Source of the DNA: Aurantiochytrium sp. KH105
Lineage: Eukaryota > Sar > Bigyra > Thraustochytrida > Thraustochytriidae
Assembly: GCA_003116975.1 (NCBI GenBank)
Contig: BGKB01000128.1
Coordinates: 150,154-214,153, forward strand
Length of the DNA: 64,000 bases
Direction of reading: 5' to 3'
Within the stretch, counting starts at the first letter, position 1; every line of letters starts with the position of its first letter. Shown piece after piece: positions 10,301 through 19,251 of the stretch. Position numbers and translations under genes: made by a program. The notes below the pieces were generated by a model. It was not told the origin of the DNA. It was given only the letters and a program-made list of their open reading frames with translations, and ran no database searches.

Positions 10301-10643
10301 GTACATTGGTTGGGCCGATCATACGGACGATAATCAGATGATCTTCGATGGGCCCGGCGGCGAAATTGCTCGTGCTGACGCGTCAAGCATCACGTTTGAT
10401 GTTTCCGAGCGGTGGTCATGTGGCGAGCCTATGGCGTCAAACCCGCTTGCAAAGAAAGAGGCCATGAGCAGAAAGCGGCACATCGTCGGTCGTCGCGTCT
10501 TCAGCGTCAAAGCAGTATGTCTTCACGAGATTGGCCACGTGCTTGGGCTTCATCACCAGTCAACAGGGGTGATGGCTCCGTACTATGCAGCACGGCGCAC
10601 GAAGCTTAGCGCCGAAGACAAGGCATTGCTGCTGATTCAATAA
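7338..10643 (+). CDS. tyrosinase / peptidoglycan-binding-like / matrixin metalloprotease fusion
   Basis: The protein has 1101 residues. Residues 1-295 match nothing I recognise and begin MGALAS, which fits the N-myristoylation pattern. Residues 300-375 are a Gln-rich spacer with repeated IQQEEPMMMQQ units. A tyrosinase central domain follows: CuA ligands H429, H442 and H451 (CVHRAEAFPGWHR), and CuB ligands H583 and H587 (HNATH) and H610 (FWLLHCNADR). The first His of the usual HH pair is Leu609. Residues about 870-930 form a type-1 peptidoglycan-binding-like domain (LAQRGFYGGALDGDHGP ... DGVVGPITRAAL). The C-terminal 150 residues are a matrixin/metzincin zinc protease with H1063-E1064, H1067 and H1073 in HExxHxxGxxH, plus a VMAPYY Met-turn. 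Expected activities are phenol oxidation and proteolysis. No signal peptide is visible, so location is uncertain. All metal ligands are present, so it is probably active. Confidence 0.85.
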   Translation: MGALASLPAEDLGGINLKGTVEEVGDVDDAQLLHTAESFLLDILEARAPLRSPWTAELHDALGFEHESKTIDNLYIRLAKTQESEGASNEPETLNTSAVVQHGDGSSWQNARLSADGLRLVDSLCIQAIHAHEASAPDLMTDTVLGQVFVGAHEYWGQTVVLEMEHPENAETTTGRLLLSIEAGLPWSEADEPSAEASVIQLLADLPTQYLRENCVRVLQGALQLVLEFRRAGVTNPVGFALKEKATFSSLLHRLFAAAEEDRFDELMHEICQTATPHALEEVEAQRLARLPSLQHLSEPLQHQQHQQQLIQQEEPMMIQQQQQQEQQFIKQEEPLMMQQQQQQEQLIQQEEPMMMQQQQQQQIQQQEIMQSMQETLSQFPTADRKIVVRREIRLMPREDQERFVTAVKKLMESEDQGGSEWLRLAGYHGWPSNDGKGFCVHRAEAFPGWHRAYLLALEEALQEADRALGRDGMIALPYWDFSQYEVNGEIVPRIVREAFGENFSFPENFFPTDAMQNASRGVQRFVETQFKRLNNDDRVLRKLQKAAVREKSNECLDTFTNLEHWQHASTENKRSESVESPHNATHNALGYPLTSLKFAAFHPMFWLLHCNADRQYEKYIQIETREECLAELRNHQAMIAASGGKNLFLDELKPFQRPAALGKGGFTLEDTLLPLAELGYAYDNLPPRPKQMMRELPAFALIRNVDVATKLLDADGEMKSFDVHIFVCRKDATDRAEQRAALENAIAAKESNQAFDVWADAQAAYAGVCTLFGGKGPACKNCRENKVIHARVNLNDALARLDVSSRHEIEILAAVCEDEVGALVLLEQVQEVFGPGVEIPAPEIVGPALEKSHAQEAFKSEAADIVAIQGALAQRGFYGGALDGDHGPRTNAAVVSMQEFAGVARDGVVGPITRAALRVPRVDVHHDAREESASTLRTGAISYFVGASPGYLERNQVIAVIKEALDEWASAGTVSFSQVDCREAADLYIGWADHTDDNQMIFDGPGGEIARADASSITFDVSERWSCGEPMASNPLAKKEAMSRKRHIVGRRVFSVKAVCLHEIGHVLGLHHQSTGVMAPYYAARRTKLSAEDKALLLIQ
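8236..8460 (+). repeat. CAG/CAA-rich coding repeat (Gln-rich spacer)
   Basis: Imperfect repeats encode IQQEEPMMIQQQQQQ, IKQEEPLMMQQQQQQ and IQQEEPMMMQQQQQQQ, joining the unknown N-terminal region to the tyrosinase domain. CAG and CAA codons are mixed, which limits slippage. It is likely a flexible linker. Confidence 0.85.
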
Positions 10644-10989
10644 TAACCTTGATAAGAAACTCTAGTGTGACTTGGAAAACAGGGAAATAAGAAAGAAGAC
10701 AGAGAGAGATTGTAACGCCAGTCAAATCGCAATGCAGCCGCAGTTTAAAGAGACGCTGGCACCACAAGCGCAAGGCGACATCCCTTCCTTTCGATTCGCA
10801 GACAGTTGAATTTGGTGTGTACCATGTAATGTTCTTTGCTTAGGGCAAAATTCGTACGATATCGTGCGCTGCGATCGCCTCTACCTTTCCAAAATTTGGC
10901 ACGAAAGAAGAAGAAGAAGAAGAACAACAAGAAGAAGACAAAAGTGAAGAGGTATAAAGAGAGATGACATATAAAATTTGCGTCCGTGT
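10644..10989. other. convergent 3' intergenic region
   Basis: Between the stop codons of the tyrosinase fusion (plus) and acyl-CoA synthetase 1 (minus). Contains an (AAG)n run at about 10906-10941. No gene seen. Confidence 0.55.
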
Positions 10990-12798
10990 TTAGAGCTTGG
11001 ACTTGGGGTTCTTTTGCTGCTCGGAGAGGATCTTGTTGTCCTCGATGATCTGACGGATCTCGCGCTTGACGATCTTGCCGGTGGCGCCGCGAGGAAGCTG
11101 CTCGGACCAAATGTACAAGTGCGTGGGGCACTCGAACTTGGCGAGGTCCTCGCACTTGGCAACGATCTCCTCGAGCGTCAGCTTGGCACCGTTCTTGGGG
11201 AAGACGACGATACCAACCTCCTCGCCAAGAGTGGGGTGGGGAACGGGAATGGCGGCGCACTCGGCGACACCAGGGTGCTGGTAGACACCGTCCTCGACGG
11301 CGACGCAAGAAATGTTCTCACCTCCACGGATGATAATCTCCTTGGTGCGGCCGCCCAGGTGCAGGTAACCTCCCTCGTCAATGTGGCCAACATCGCCGGT
11401 GCGCAGCCATCCATCGGCAGTCATGGTATCCGCGGTGGCCTCGGGCTTACGCCAGTACTCCTTGAGGTTTGCGGCGCCCTTGACCATGACATTACCCTTT
11501 TGGCCAGCGGGCAGGGGCTTGTCGTTGTCGTCCCAGACGGCAATCTGCATGCTCGGCGTAGCGCGGCCGCAGCTGGTGGGGCGCTCGGCATACGTATCAC
11601 CATCGTTGAGGCAGGTGAGGGCGTTGGTTTCGGTCATGCCAAAGCCCTGCAGAGGGGCAGCGCTCTTGAAGTTGCTCTGCACGTCCTTGACCATTGTCGA
11701 GGGGGGGGCAGCACCGCCACCGCCAACAGCCTCGAGAGAGCTGGTGTCGTATTTTTTAAAGTTAGGATGGTTCATCATGTCGAGGACCATGGTGGGCACA
11801 CCAGTAAAATTGGTAACGCGCTCGCGCTCGATGAGCTGGAGGGCCTGCTCGATGTTCCACTTGTCCATCATGACCATCTTGCGGCCAATGACAAAGGAGA
11901 GGAAGAAGACCGAGTGGAGGCCCGTGGCGTGGAAGAGAGGCACGTTGAGCAGGACGGCAAAGTGTTTGGGGTCGACCTCCTCCGGCGTGAAGGTTTTTCC
12001 GGCCTTGACGGCAGCCATCATCTTTTGGCGGATACTGTGCGCCACGGCGCAAGTGATGGCGTGGCAGATGCTGCGGTGGGTGAGCACGACACCCTTGGGA
12101 TGGCCCGTCGTGCCCGAGGTGTACATGATGAGGGCATTGTCGTCCTTGCCGGCAGTAAGAGGCGGCATGGCGTCGCCGCGGCGCTTAGACACGACGTCCT
12201 TGTACATGAGGAGCTTGGGATGGGGCTCAACGCTTCCGGCGTTAGCGTCGTCGAAGAGGATGACCTTTTCGAGGTTGGTGAGCTTGTCGAGAATGGGGAC
12301 GAGGAGCTTGTAGCGGTCGAGATCGCAGAGCACGATCTTGGTGCCCGAGTTGTCGAGGCCGTACTCGAGCTCCTTGGTCTTCCACCACGAGTTCATGGGC
12401 ACGCAGGTGGCCCCGACCGAGGTGGACGCCATGACGCCGATGGCGTACTCGGGTCGGTTTTTGGAGACGATGCAGACGCGGTCGAGGGTCTTGACGCCAA
12501 AATCGTTAATGAGCGCAGATCCGAGGGCGGAGGCCTCCTCGTCGGCCTCGCGAAAGGTGTAGCGTTTGTCCTCATAGACGAGGAACGGGTTGTCGAGGTT
12601 TCCGGTCGCCTTGGGGAAGCTGAAGAGGTCTACAAGCGTCTGGGGGCCGTTCGGGTACACCTGGTACTTGACGCCCTTGTGATGCGGGGCATGGTTCTCC
12701 TCAAACGCGATGACCTCCTCGCGCATCTCCAGCAGCGTCCCGGGCGCGTGCAGCGTCGCGTCGATCGCCGCCTCCTGCTCCTTGGTCAGCGCCGGCAT
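10990..12798 (-). CDS. PTS1-bearing acyl-CoA synthetase (AMP-forming), array copy 1
   Basis: An ANL-superfamily adenylate-forming enzyme that activates a carboxylic acid with ATP to an acyl-adenylate and then transfers it to CoA. The 602 residues carry the AMP-binding signature YTSGTTGHPKG (226-236), the GGRTKEIIIRGGENIS hinge and A8 region, and the C-terminal PRGATGKIVKRE motif with the catalytic lysine. The protein ends in -SKL, a canonical type 1 peroxisomal targeting signal. It is the last of five same-strand paralogues; its 5' end faces copy 2 across 1.4 kb. N-terminal residues TLHAPGTLLEMREEVIAF align with the other copies, supporting this start. Substrate chain length cannot be read from sequence; a medium- or long-chain fatty acid is plausible. 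Confidence 0.88.
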   Translation of the reverse strand: MPALTKEQEAAIDATLHAPGTLLEMREEVIAFEENHAPHHKGVKYQVYPNGPQTLVDLFSFPKATGNLDNPFLVYEDKRYTFREADEEASALGSALINDFGVKTLDRVCIVSKNRPEYAIGVMASTSVGATCVPMNSWWKTKELEYGLDNSGTKIVLCDLDRYKLLVPILDKLTNLEKVILFDDANAGSVEPHPKLLMYKDVVSKRRGDAMPPLTAGKDDNALIMYTSGTTGHPKGVVLTHRSICHAITCAVAHSIRQKMMAAVKAGKTFTPEEVDPKHFAVLLNVPLFHATGLHSVFFLSFVIGRKMVMMDKWNIEQALQLIERERVTNFTGVPTMVLDMMNHPNFKKYDTSSLEAVGGGGAAPPSTMVKDVQSNFKSAAPLQGFGMTETNALTCLNDGDTYAERPTSCGRATPSMQIAVWDDNDKPLPAGQKGNVMVKGAANLKEYWRKPEATADTMTADGWLRTGDVGHIDEGGYLHLGGRTKEIIIRGGENISCVAVEDGVYQHPGVAECAAIPVPHPTLGEEVGIVVFPKNGAKLTLEEIVAKCEDLAKFECPTHLYIWSEQLPRGATGKIVKREIRQIIEDNKILSEQQKNPKSKL

Positions 12799-14227
12799 CT
12801 TCTCTGCCTTCTCTCCTTCTCACACGCACGCTGCTCCCTTGCTCCGCTCGCTCTGCGTTGACTCTGCGCTTGCTCTGCACTCGCTCGCTCGCGTCCTCGA
12901 CTCCCTCGTTGCAGATCCGGGTTTGCTCTCTCCCCCTCGCTCCCGATCTTCTTTCTCCTGGGTGCCGGAAGGAGGCGCGCCTAGCCGCCGCCTAGGCCCT
13001 GCTACCCGCACACCGCCGCACGGTTTGTTTCTCTGCGCCTGTTTGTTTGCCCAGATCATCGCAGGCCAGACAGACCCAACCCGCCTGTCGTCCCAGTCCG
13101 TGTCCACCTCGGCAGCCACACAGCCACTGCCCCGCCACTAGTACGTCGCGATCCTTGCCGTTGATTTGATCACTCCTCCCCACCCCGCGCAGCCGCAGCG
13201 GTATCCTTCGCGAGCTCCCCCTCCTCTGGCTCGAACGACACAAGCTCCCGAGTTCACAGACAGCTGCACTGCAGCAGCTGCAGCTGCAGGTGGATGGATG
13301 GATAAAAGCGAAGGAAGGAACAAGCGCTGCTCGTGCTGCAGGCACGCACGCAGGGCGCGCGCGGTTGCGGCACGGCCTAGGAAAAACGCACGCCGCTGCC
13401 GCGAGCGTCTCCCTGCCGTCGATCCAAGGCTGCGGCGGCGAGCGGCGGGCGACGGAAAGATACGAATCGACTCACGAGGGCGCGAGCAACCATCCAAAGC
13501 GCCGCAGCCGCACCGCTTTCTTTCTTGCGGCGCGGACTGTAGCGTAGCTCTCTAGCTTGTAGCAGTAGCAGGTGCGGTGGTTAGTCAGCTGGGTCGGTCC
13601 GACGCGCCGCCTCGGTCCGCCTCGCGCCGCCGGTCCTCTTTTCTCTCCTCCTCTTTTCTCCGCAGCGTGGTTCTCCTCTGGATCAGCTCTTCTAGCTCCC
13701 CGTTCTCGCCCGCCCCGCCCGCGACGATGCTCGCGCTCGCCCGCGCCTCGGCTTCCGCGTTGGCGTGACTTGGCTCGCCGCCTGCGAGGCGCCTGCAATG
13801 CGACGCGAGGCGAGGCGAGGCGAGGCGAGGCGAGGCGAGCGATGCGCGCCGCGCCGCGTCGTCAGAGCGCGGGAGGGGAGGACTGGCAGGCTGGCCCCGG
13901 GAAGCCCCGCGGCGCGAGGTCCCCGGACCTCGCGCGGGCGCGCGCCGGGCTGAGAGCGCTCGGGGGGAGCCTAGCGAGCGAGGGAGCGAGGGAGAACCAA
14001 CGAGCGAGCAAGCAAGCAAGCATGGAGAAAGAAAGCGCGCATTGCATGCATGGAGATCGAAGATAAGTTAGAGAGAGAGCTACACCGCTGCAAGGCTCGG
14101 ACGATGATGGTCGCATGAGGATCGTGCAGCGGTCGGCATGCGGACAGCAAAGGTCGCTTGACTGAGAACCACAGCTCAGGCGCCGGACAATAGGATAATC
14201 GCAGTCAGGTCACCGAACGACAGTAGT
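12799..14227. other. upstream region of acyl-CoA synthetase 1
   Basis: GC-rich, with no supported gene. Contains a CTGCAGCTGCAG palindrome cluster at about 13261-13290, a (GCGAG)n pentanucleotide array at 13805-13839 and an AAGC run at about 14009-14020. It presumably includes the promoter of copy 1 and the 3' region of copy 2. Confidence 0.5.
13805..13839 (+). repeat. (GCGAG)n pentanucleotide array
   Basis: Seven near-perfect GCGAG units. The same pentamer array recurs at about 38059-38088 and 41904-41929, and as the complement near 6637-6654. Confidence 0.9.
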
Positions 14228-16045
14228 TTAGAGCTTGGAGGCGGGCGCCTGCTTCTGCTGCTCGGAAAGTAGCTTCTTGTCCTCGATAATCTGGCGGATG
14301 TCGCGCTTGACGATCTTGCCGGTGGCCCCACGCGGAAGCTGCTCGGGCCAAAGGTACAGGTGCGTCGGACACTCGAACTTGGCGAGGTCGCTGCACTTGG
14401 CGACGATCTCCTCGAGCGTCAGCTTGGCGCCGTTCTTGGGGAAAACGACAATGCCGACCTCCTCGCCGAGCGAGGGGTGAGGAACAGGGATGGCCGCGCA
14501 CTCGGCGACGCCAGGGTGCTGGTAGACGCCATCCTCGACGGTGACGCAGGAAATATTCTCGCCACCTCGGATGATGATCTCCTTGGTGCGCCCTCCGAGG
14601 TAGAGGTACCCCTCCTCATCGAGATGGCCAACGTCCCCGGTGCGCAGCCAGCCGTCACGCGTGATGGTGTCGGCCGTGGCCTCCGGCTTGCGCCAGTACT
14701 CCTTCATGACAGAGGCCGACTTGACCATTACATTACCCTTTTGGCCAGTGGGCACAGGCTTGTCGTCGTCGTCCCAGATGGCAAGTAGAAGTGTTGGCAC
14801 GGCGCGGCCGCAGCTCGTGGGCTTGGCGCAATAGGCGTCACCATCCGTGAGCACGGAAAGGGCATTCGTCTCCGTCATGCCAAAGCCCTGGGTGGGCGCG
14901 GCGTTTTTAAAGTTCTTGCCAATGTCCTTGGTGATGGTGCTCGGAGGCGCCGCCCCGCCGCCGCCCACGGCCTCGAGCGAGCTGGTGTCATACTTGCTAA
15001 AGTTCGGGTGGTTCATCATGTCGAGCACCATGGTCGGCACACCCGTGAAAGCTGTGATGCGCTCGCGCTCCACGAGCTGAAGTGCACGCTCCGGATTCCA
15101 CTTGCTCATCATGACGATCTTGCGACAAGTCACGATGGAGATCATGCAAACGGCATGAAGACCCGTGGCATGGAAAAGGGGCACATTGAGCAGAACGCCA
15201 GCTTTGCTCAACTCTTCAGGCGTGGGCTCTTCGGCAGTGGGTGTGATACCCGCTTTGACGGCGGCAACGGTTTTGTTCAGCACAGCATGGGCAATCGCTG
15301 AGAAAAGAGCGTGGCAAATGCTGCGATGCGTCATCACCACGCCTTTGGGGTGGCCCGTGGTGCCAGACGTGTACATGATGAGAGCGTTTTCGTCTTTGCT
15401 CGCGGTGAACGGCGGCATCGTTGCGCCCTGGTGCTTGGCGACGGCATCGTCGTAGGCGATGCGCTTGGCGTGCGGCGCAAAGGCATCGGTGCCCGGCCCG
15501 TTGAGCAGAAGAACCTTTTCAACGGTGTCGAGTTTGTCGAGAATTGGCTCGAGGAACTTGTAGCGATCCGCGTCACAAATGACAACTTTAGTGCCCGAGT
15601 TCTCGAGTCCGTACTCGAGCTCTTTGGTCTTCCACCACGAGTTCATCGGTACAAAGCAGGCGCCGACCGAGGTCACGGCAATGAAGGCCACCAAGTACTC
15701 GATGCGGTTCTTGGAGACGGCGCAGACACGATCGCCCTGCTGCACGCCAAATCCGTTCACAAGGACGTCACCGAGAGCTGCGGCTTCGGCATAGACCTGG
15801 GTAAAGGTCCTGCGGTCATCCTCAAAGACGAGAAACTCGTTCTCCATCACGCCCTTCGCCTTGGGAATCTCAAACACGTCGACCAAGGTTTGTGGCGCGT
15901 TGGGAAAGACCTTATACTTGACGCCCTCGTGGTGAGGCGCGTGCTTGTCCGGGAAGGCAATGACCTCTTCCCGAAGCTCCAGCAGCGTGCCGGGCGCGAA
16001 CACCTTTTCCGCGATCGCATCCTCGAACGGCCCTCGGCTCATCAT
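14228..16045 (-). CDS. PTS1-bearing acyl-CoA synthetase (AMP-forming), array copy 2
   Basis: This 605-residue paralogue of copy 1 shares the YTSGTTGHPKGV P-loop, TGVPTMVLDMMNHPNFSKYD block, GGRTKEIIIRGGENIS hinge and PRGATGKIVKRDIRQ catalytic end. The C-terminus is -SKL (PTS1). By eye it is closest to copy 3: both have DAIAEKVFAPGTLLE-type N-termini, and their FAPHAKRIAYDDA segments are nearly identical. The start gives MMSRGPFEDAIAEKV; the extra seven or so residues compared with copy 3 are not conserved. Peroxisomal activation of fatty acids for beta-oxidation is the expected role. The variable segment just after the P-loop (about 255-280) is where the copies differ most. Confidence 0.88.
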   Translation of the reverse strand: MMSRGPFEDAIAEKVFAPGTLLELREEVIAFPDKHAPHHEGVKYKVFPNAPQTLVDVFEIPKAKGVMENEFLVFEDDRRTFTQVYAEAAALGDVLVNGFGVQQGDRVCAVSKNRIEYLVAFIAVTSVGACFVPMNSWWKTKELEYGLENSGTKVVICDADRYKFLEPILDKLDTVEKVLLLNGPGTDAFAPHAKRIAYDDAVAKHQGATMPPFTASKDENALIMYTSGTTGHPKGVVMTHRSICHALFSAIAHAVLNKTVAAVKAGITPTAEEPTPEELSKAGVLLNVPLFHATGLHAVCMISIVTCRKIVMMSKWNPERALQLVERERITAFTGVPTMVLDMMNHPNFSKYDTSSLEAVGGGGAAPPSTITKDIGKNFKNAAPTQGFGMTETNALSVLTDGDAYCAKPTSCGRAVPTLLLAIWDDDDKPVPTGQKGNVMVKSASVMKEYWRKPEATADTITRDGWLRTGDVGHLDEEGYLYLGGRTKEIIIRGGENISCVTVEDGVYQHPGVAECAAIPVPHPSLGEEVGIVVFPKNGAKLTLEEIVAKCSDLAKFECPTHLYLWPEQLPRGATGKIVKRDIRQIIEDKKLLSEQQKQAPASKL

Positions 16046-16898
16046 CTTTCCTTCCTTGCTCTGCTCTGTTTTCTCAAGAGCTCTGAGATGCTCTGTGCTG
16101 CTGTTCTCCCAGTCTTCCTCGGTCGCAATTGCAGCTTTGCCGCTTCCCCGCCCATTGTCTCCCTGCCTGTCTCCGTGCGCTTGCCTGTCGCACAGTATTC
16201 CCCTTTTCGATCCTGCATCGCACCGTCGCAGTCACACTGTCAGGTGTCCCGATAGACCTTGACGGGGCCAATTACCGCCAGCAACCGCGGTATCTTTCTC
16301 GCGGTCGGACCGCCCGCGCCGGTCCGCCGGGCGAGAAGACGACCGCTCGTCCCGACTCCGGACGCGCGCGACAATGACGGCGGCGAGAAAGGGATCCCAA
16401 GTTTGGCAAGGAACGACAGCGACTGCGAATTGCGGTGCGATGCGCGACAGAGTCAGAGAACATTACTGTAGCCAGGTAGACGTATACAACCATCTACATC
16501 AGCCGTACTACTTACTATACGATAAGTGCATCTTCATTTGTATTTATGGCATGGCTTTATCCGCTAATCGTTGATTCCATGAGTATGCTCGTGCGTATTT
16601 TTACAGACTTCTTCGAGACCTGTCAGGTAGTCGTTGTTGGCGCAACAGGACTTCGAGAAGGCCGGGATTCTGGCCGCCAAAAGAGGGGTCTCAATAGAGC
16701 TATAGACGGAAAATTGCCGCACCGGCGGAAACAAAGAACCGATGACTCCAACTCGCGCCTCAGGCTAGACGGACAACTTACTTGACTGCTTTATAAAAAA
16801 AACAACGATTTGCTTTGCTGTACTGGGAAAAAAGAGAAGAGGAGAGAGTCGACGAGAAAGAGAAGAAGAGGGGTACCAGAGCTCTGACTCGGGGGCGA
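16046..16898. other. intergenic region between acyl-CoA synthetases 2 and 3
   Basis: Includes the promoter of copy 2, with one CTTGACGG motif (16258-16265), followed by AT-richer DNA near 16480-16600 and the 3' region of copy 3. No gene seen. Confidence 0.5.
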
Positions 16899-18692
16899 TC
16901 AGAGCTTGGACTTGGGGTTCTTCTGCTGCTCGGAGAGGATCTTGTTGTCCTCGATGATCTGGCGGATCTCGCGCTTGACAATCTTGCCGGTGGCCCCGCG
17001 CGGGAGCTGCTCGGGCCAAATGTACAAGTGCGTGGGGCACTCGAACTTGGCGAGATCATCGCACTTGGCAACGATCTCCTCGAGGGTCAACTTGGCGCCG
17101 TTCTTAGGAAAGACCACGATGCCGACCTCCTCGCCGAGCGAAGGGTGGGGAACTGGGATGGCCGCGCACTCGGCGACGCCAGGGTGCTGAAAGACACCAT
17201 CCTCGACGGCGACGCAGGAAATGTTCTCGCCTCCGCGAATGATAATCTCCTTGGTGCGACCGCCAAGATGCAGATACCCATCCTCGTCGAGATGGCCCAC
17301 GTCTCCGGTACGCAACCAGCCATCGCGCGTGATGGTCTCGGCCGTGGCTTCTGGCTTGCCCCAGTACTCCTTCATGACGGAGGCACCCTTGATCATGACA
17401 TTGCCCTTTTGGCCAGCGGGCACGGGCTTGTCGTTGTCGTCCCAGACGGCAATCTCCACCGTCGGCACGGCTCGGCCGCAACTGGTGGGCTTGGCTCGGT
17501 AGGCATCGCCGTCAGTGAGGGCGGCGACTGCGTTGGTCTCCGTCATGCCAAAGCCCTGGTTCGGGGAGGCCTTTTTGAAGTTCTTGCCAACGTCCTTGAC
17601 CATTGAGCTCGGTGGCGCAGCGCCACCGCCACCAATGGCCTCGAGAGAGCTCGTATCGTATTTGCTAAAGTTCGGGTGATTCATCATGTCGAGCACCATG
17701 GTCGGAACACCGGTGAAATTTGTAATGCGCTCTCGCTCCACGAGCTGGAGGGCGCGCTCAGGCTCCCACTTGCCCATCATGACAATCTTGCGGCACGCAA
17801 GGATGGAAATAATGCAAACAGCGTGAAGTCCCGTGGCATGGAAGAGAGGTACATTCAGCAGAATGGCCTTGGCTTTGGTTGCTTCGGCACTTTCCTCTGC
17901 AGCGGGCGCAGTGCCTGCTTTGACGGCCTCAATCGTTTTGGTGAGTGCAGAATGCGCAACAGCTGCCGTAAGAGCGTGGCAGATGCTGCGGTGCGTGAGC
18001 ACCACACCCTTCGGGTGGCCCGTAGTGCCAGACGTGTACATGATGAGAGCGTTCTCATCCTTGGTCGCCACAAAGGGGGGCATGCTCGCACCCTGATGCT
18101 TTGCAATGGCGTCGTCATAGGCAATGCGCTTGGCGTGCGGCGCAAAGGCGTCGGTGCCCGGTCCGCTGAGCAGGAGAACCTTACTGAGGCCGGTAAGCTT
18201 GTCGAGCACAGGCTCGAGAAACTTGTAGCGATCCGCATCGCAAATGACCACCTTGGTACCCGAATTGTCGAGTCCGTATTCGAGCTCCTTCGTCTTCCAC
18301 CACGAGTTCATGGGCACGAAGCAGGCACCAACCGAGGTCACGGCGATGAGCGCCACAATGTATTCGATGCGGTTCTTGGAGACGACACAGACACGGTCGC
18401 CGCGCTGCACGCCGAGTCCATTCACGAGGGCATCGCCGAGCGCTGCGGCTTCGGCAAAGACCTGGCCAAAGGTCCTGCGATCGTCCTCGAAGACGAGGAA
18501 CTCATTGTCCATCACACCCTTGGCCTTGGGGATGTTAAAGACATCGACCAAGGTTTGCGGTGCGTTGGGGAAAACCTTGTACTTGACGCCATCGTGGTGG
18601 GGCGCATGTTTGTCCGGGAACGCAATGACTTCTTCTCCGATCTCCAGCAGCGTGCCGGGGGCGAACACCTTTTCCGCAATCGCGGCCTCCAT
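16899..18692 (-). CDS. PTS1-bearing acyl-CoA synthetase (AMP-forming), array copy 3
   Basis: The chosen start gives 597 residues beginning MEAAIAEKVFAPG, which aligns with copy 2. The open frame runs 65 codons further upstream, but that extension is a low-complexity Arg/Ser/Gln string. The chosen ATG is directly preceded on the sense strand by an AGCAAGCAAGCAAGC leader like those before other genes here. All ANL motifs are intact (YTSGTTGHPKGV, GGRTKEIIIRGGENIS, PRGATGKIVKRE), and the C-terminus reads KNPKSKL, identical to copy 1 and a PTS1. This mixture of similarities, body like copy 2 and tail like copy 1, is what gene conversion or recent tandem duplication would leave. Confidence 0.88.
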   Translation of the reverse strand: MEAAIAEKVFAPGTLLEIGEEVIAFPDKHAPHHDGVKYKVFPNAPQTLVDVFNIPKAKGVMDNEFLVFEDDRRTFGQVFAEAAALGDALVNGLGVQRGDRVCVVSKNRIEYIVALIAVTSVGACFVPMNSWWKTKELEYGLDNSGTKVVICDADRYKFLEPVLDKLTGLSKVLLLSGPGTDAFAPHAKRIAYDDAIAKHQGASMPPFVATKDENALIMYTSGTTGHPKGVVLTHRSICHALTAAVAHSALTKTIEAVKAGTAPAAEESAEATKAKAILLNVPLFHATGLHAVCIISILACRKIVMMGKWEPERALQLVERERITNFTGVPTMVLDMMNHPNFSKYDTSSLEAIGGGGAAPPSSMVKDVGKNFKKASPNQGFGMTETNAVAALTDGDAYRAKPTSCGRAVPTVEIAVWDDNDKPVPAGQKGNVMIKGASVMKEYWGKPEATAETITRDGWLRTGDVGHLDEDGYLHLGGRTKEIIIRGGENISCVAVEDGVFQHPGVAECAAIPVPHPSLGEEVGIVVFPKNGAKLTLEEIVAKCDDLAKFECPTHLYIWPEQLPRGATGKIVKREIRQIIEDNKILSEQQKNPKSKL

Positions 18693-19251
18693 GCTTGCTT
18701 GCTTGCTGCTCTCCCTCTGTTCTCGCTGCAGTCGGCTCTGCTCTGCTCTCCTCTCTCTGCTCCGGCTCGCTCTGCGCTGCTCGGGGCCGCGCTGCGCTTT
18801 TCTGCTCTGCTGCGCTCTCTCCTCTTCGCAGCTTGGCTCGGACCAAGCAAGCCAAGCAAGCAGGGCTAGGCGGTAGTATCTACGCACGGCACGGGATCGA
18901 TCACCTTTATGACCGGACGGCGGATCGGACCCAGTGGCACGTGGTCAGTCCGCCGCGCTTCTGATTCGCCTCAAGTAGTTCGGGGGGCGGAGAAAGAGGG
19001 AGGGAGGGGGGGGGGGGGGAGGAGAGGAGAGGCTCGATCGGGCGGATGTTCAGAATGGTGTTGCCTTTGATTGGATTCATACGGAAGAAGAAAGCAAAGT
19101 AGGTCTGTAGAAGGCATTCAAGCATAATGAGCAAACAAGCCGGTGGACCAGGAGAGCAAGGAATCGAACGTGACGGGCGCACCATCAAAATCGAGAGAGA
19201 TAAATGCAAGATAGTGATAAAGATTGGGGGCGCAGAAATGGTGAAAATCAA
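18693..19251. other. intergenic region between acyl-CoA synthetases 3 and 4
   Basis: Contains the AAGC-type leader of copy 3 and a long G homopolymer at about 19008-19019 in a G/A-rich tract. No gene seen. Confidence 0.5.

Noticed and set aside
10978-12861. 627-codon plus-strand open frame opposite acyl-CoA synthetase 1; similar long frames opposite the other copies (for example 19204-21117)
   Set aside because: They are exact antisense shadows of conserved genes in GC-rich DNA, where stop codons are rare. Their translations are Val/Leu/Gly/Asp-rich without domains.
18693-18887. 65-codon N-terminal extension of acyl-CoA synthetase 3
   Set aside because: Arg/Ser/Gln-rich with no counterpart in the other four copies. 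The leader repeat AAGC sits directly before the downstream ATG.
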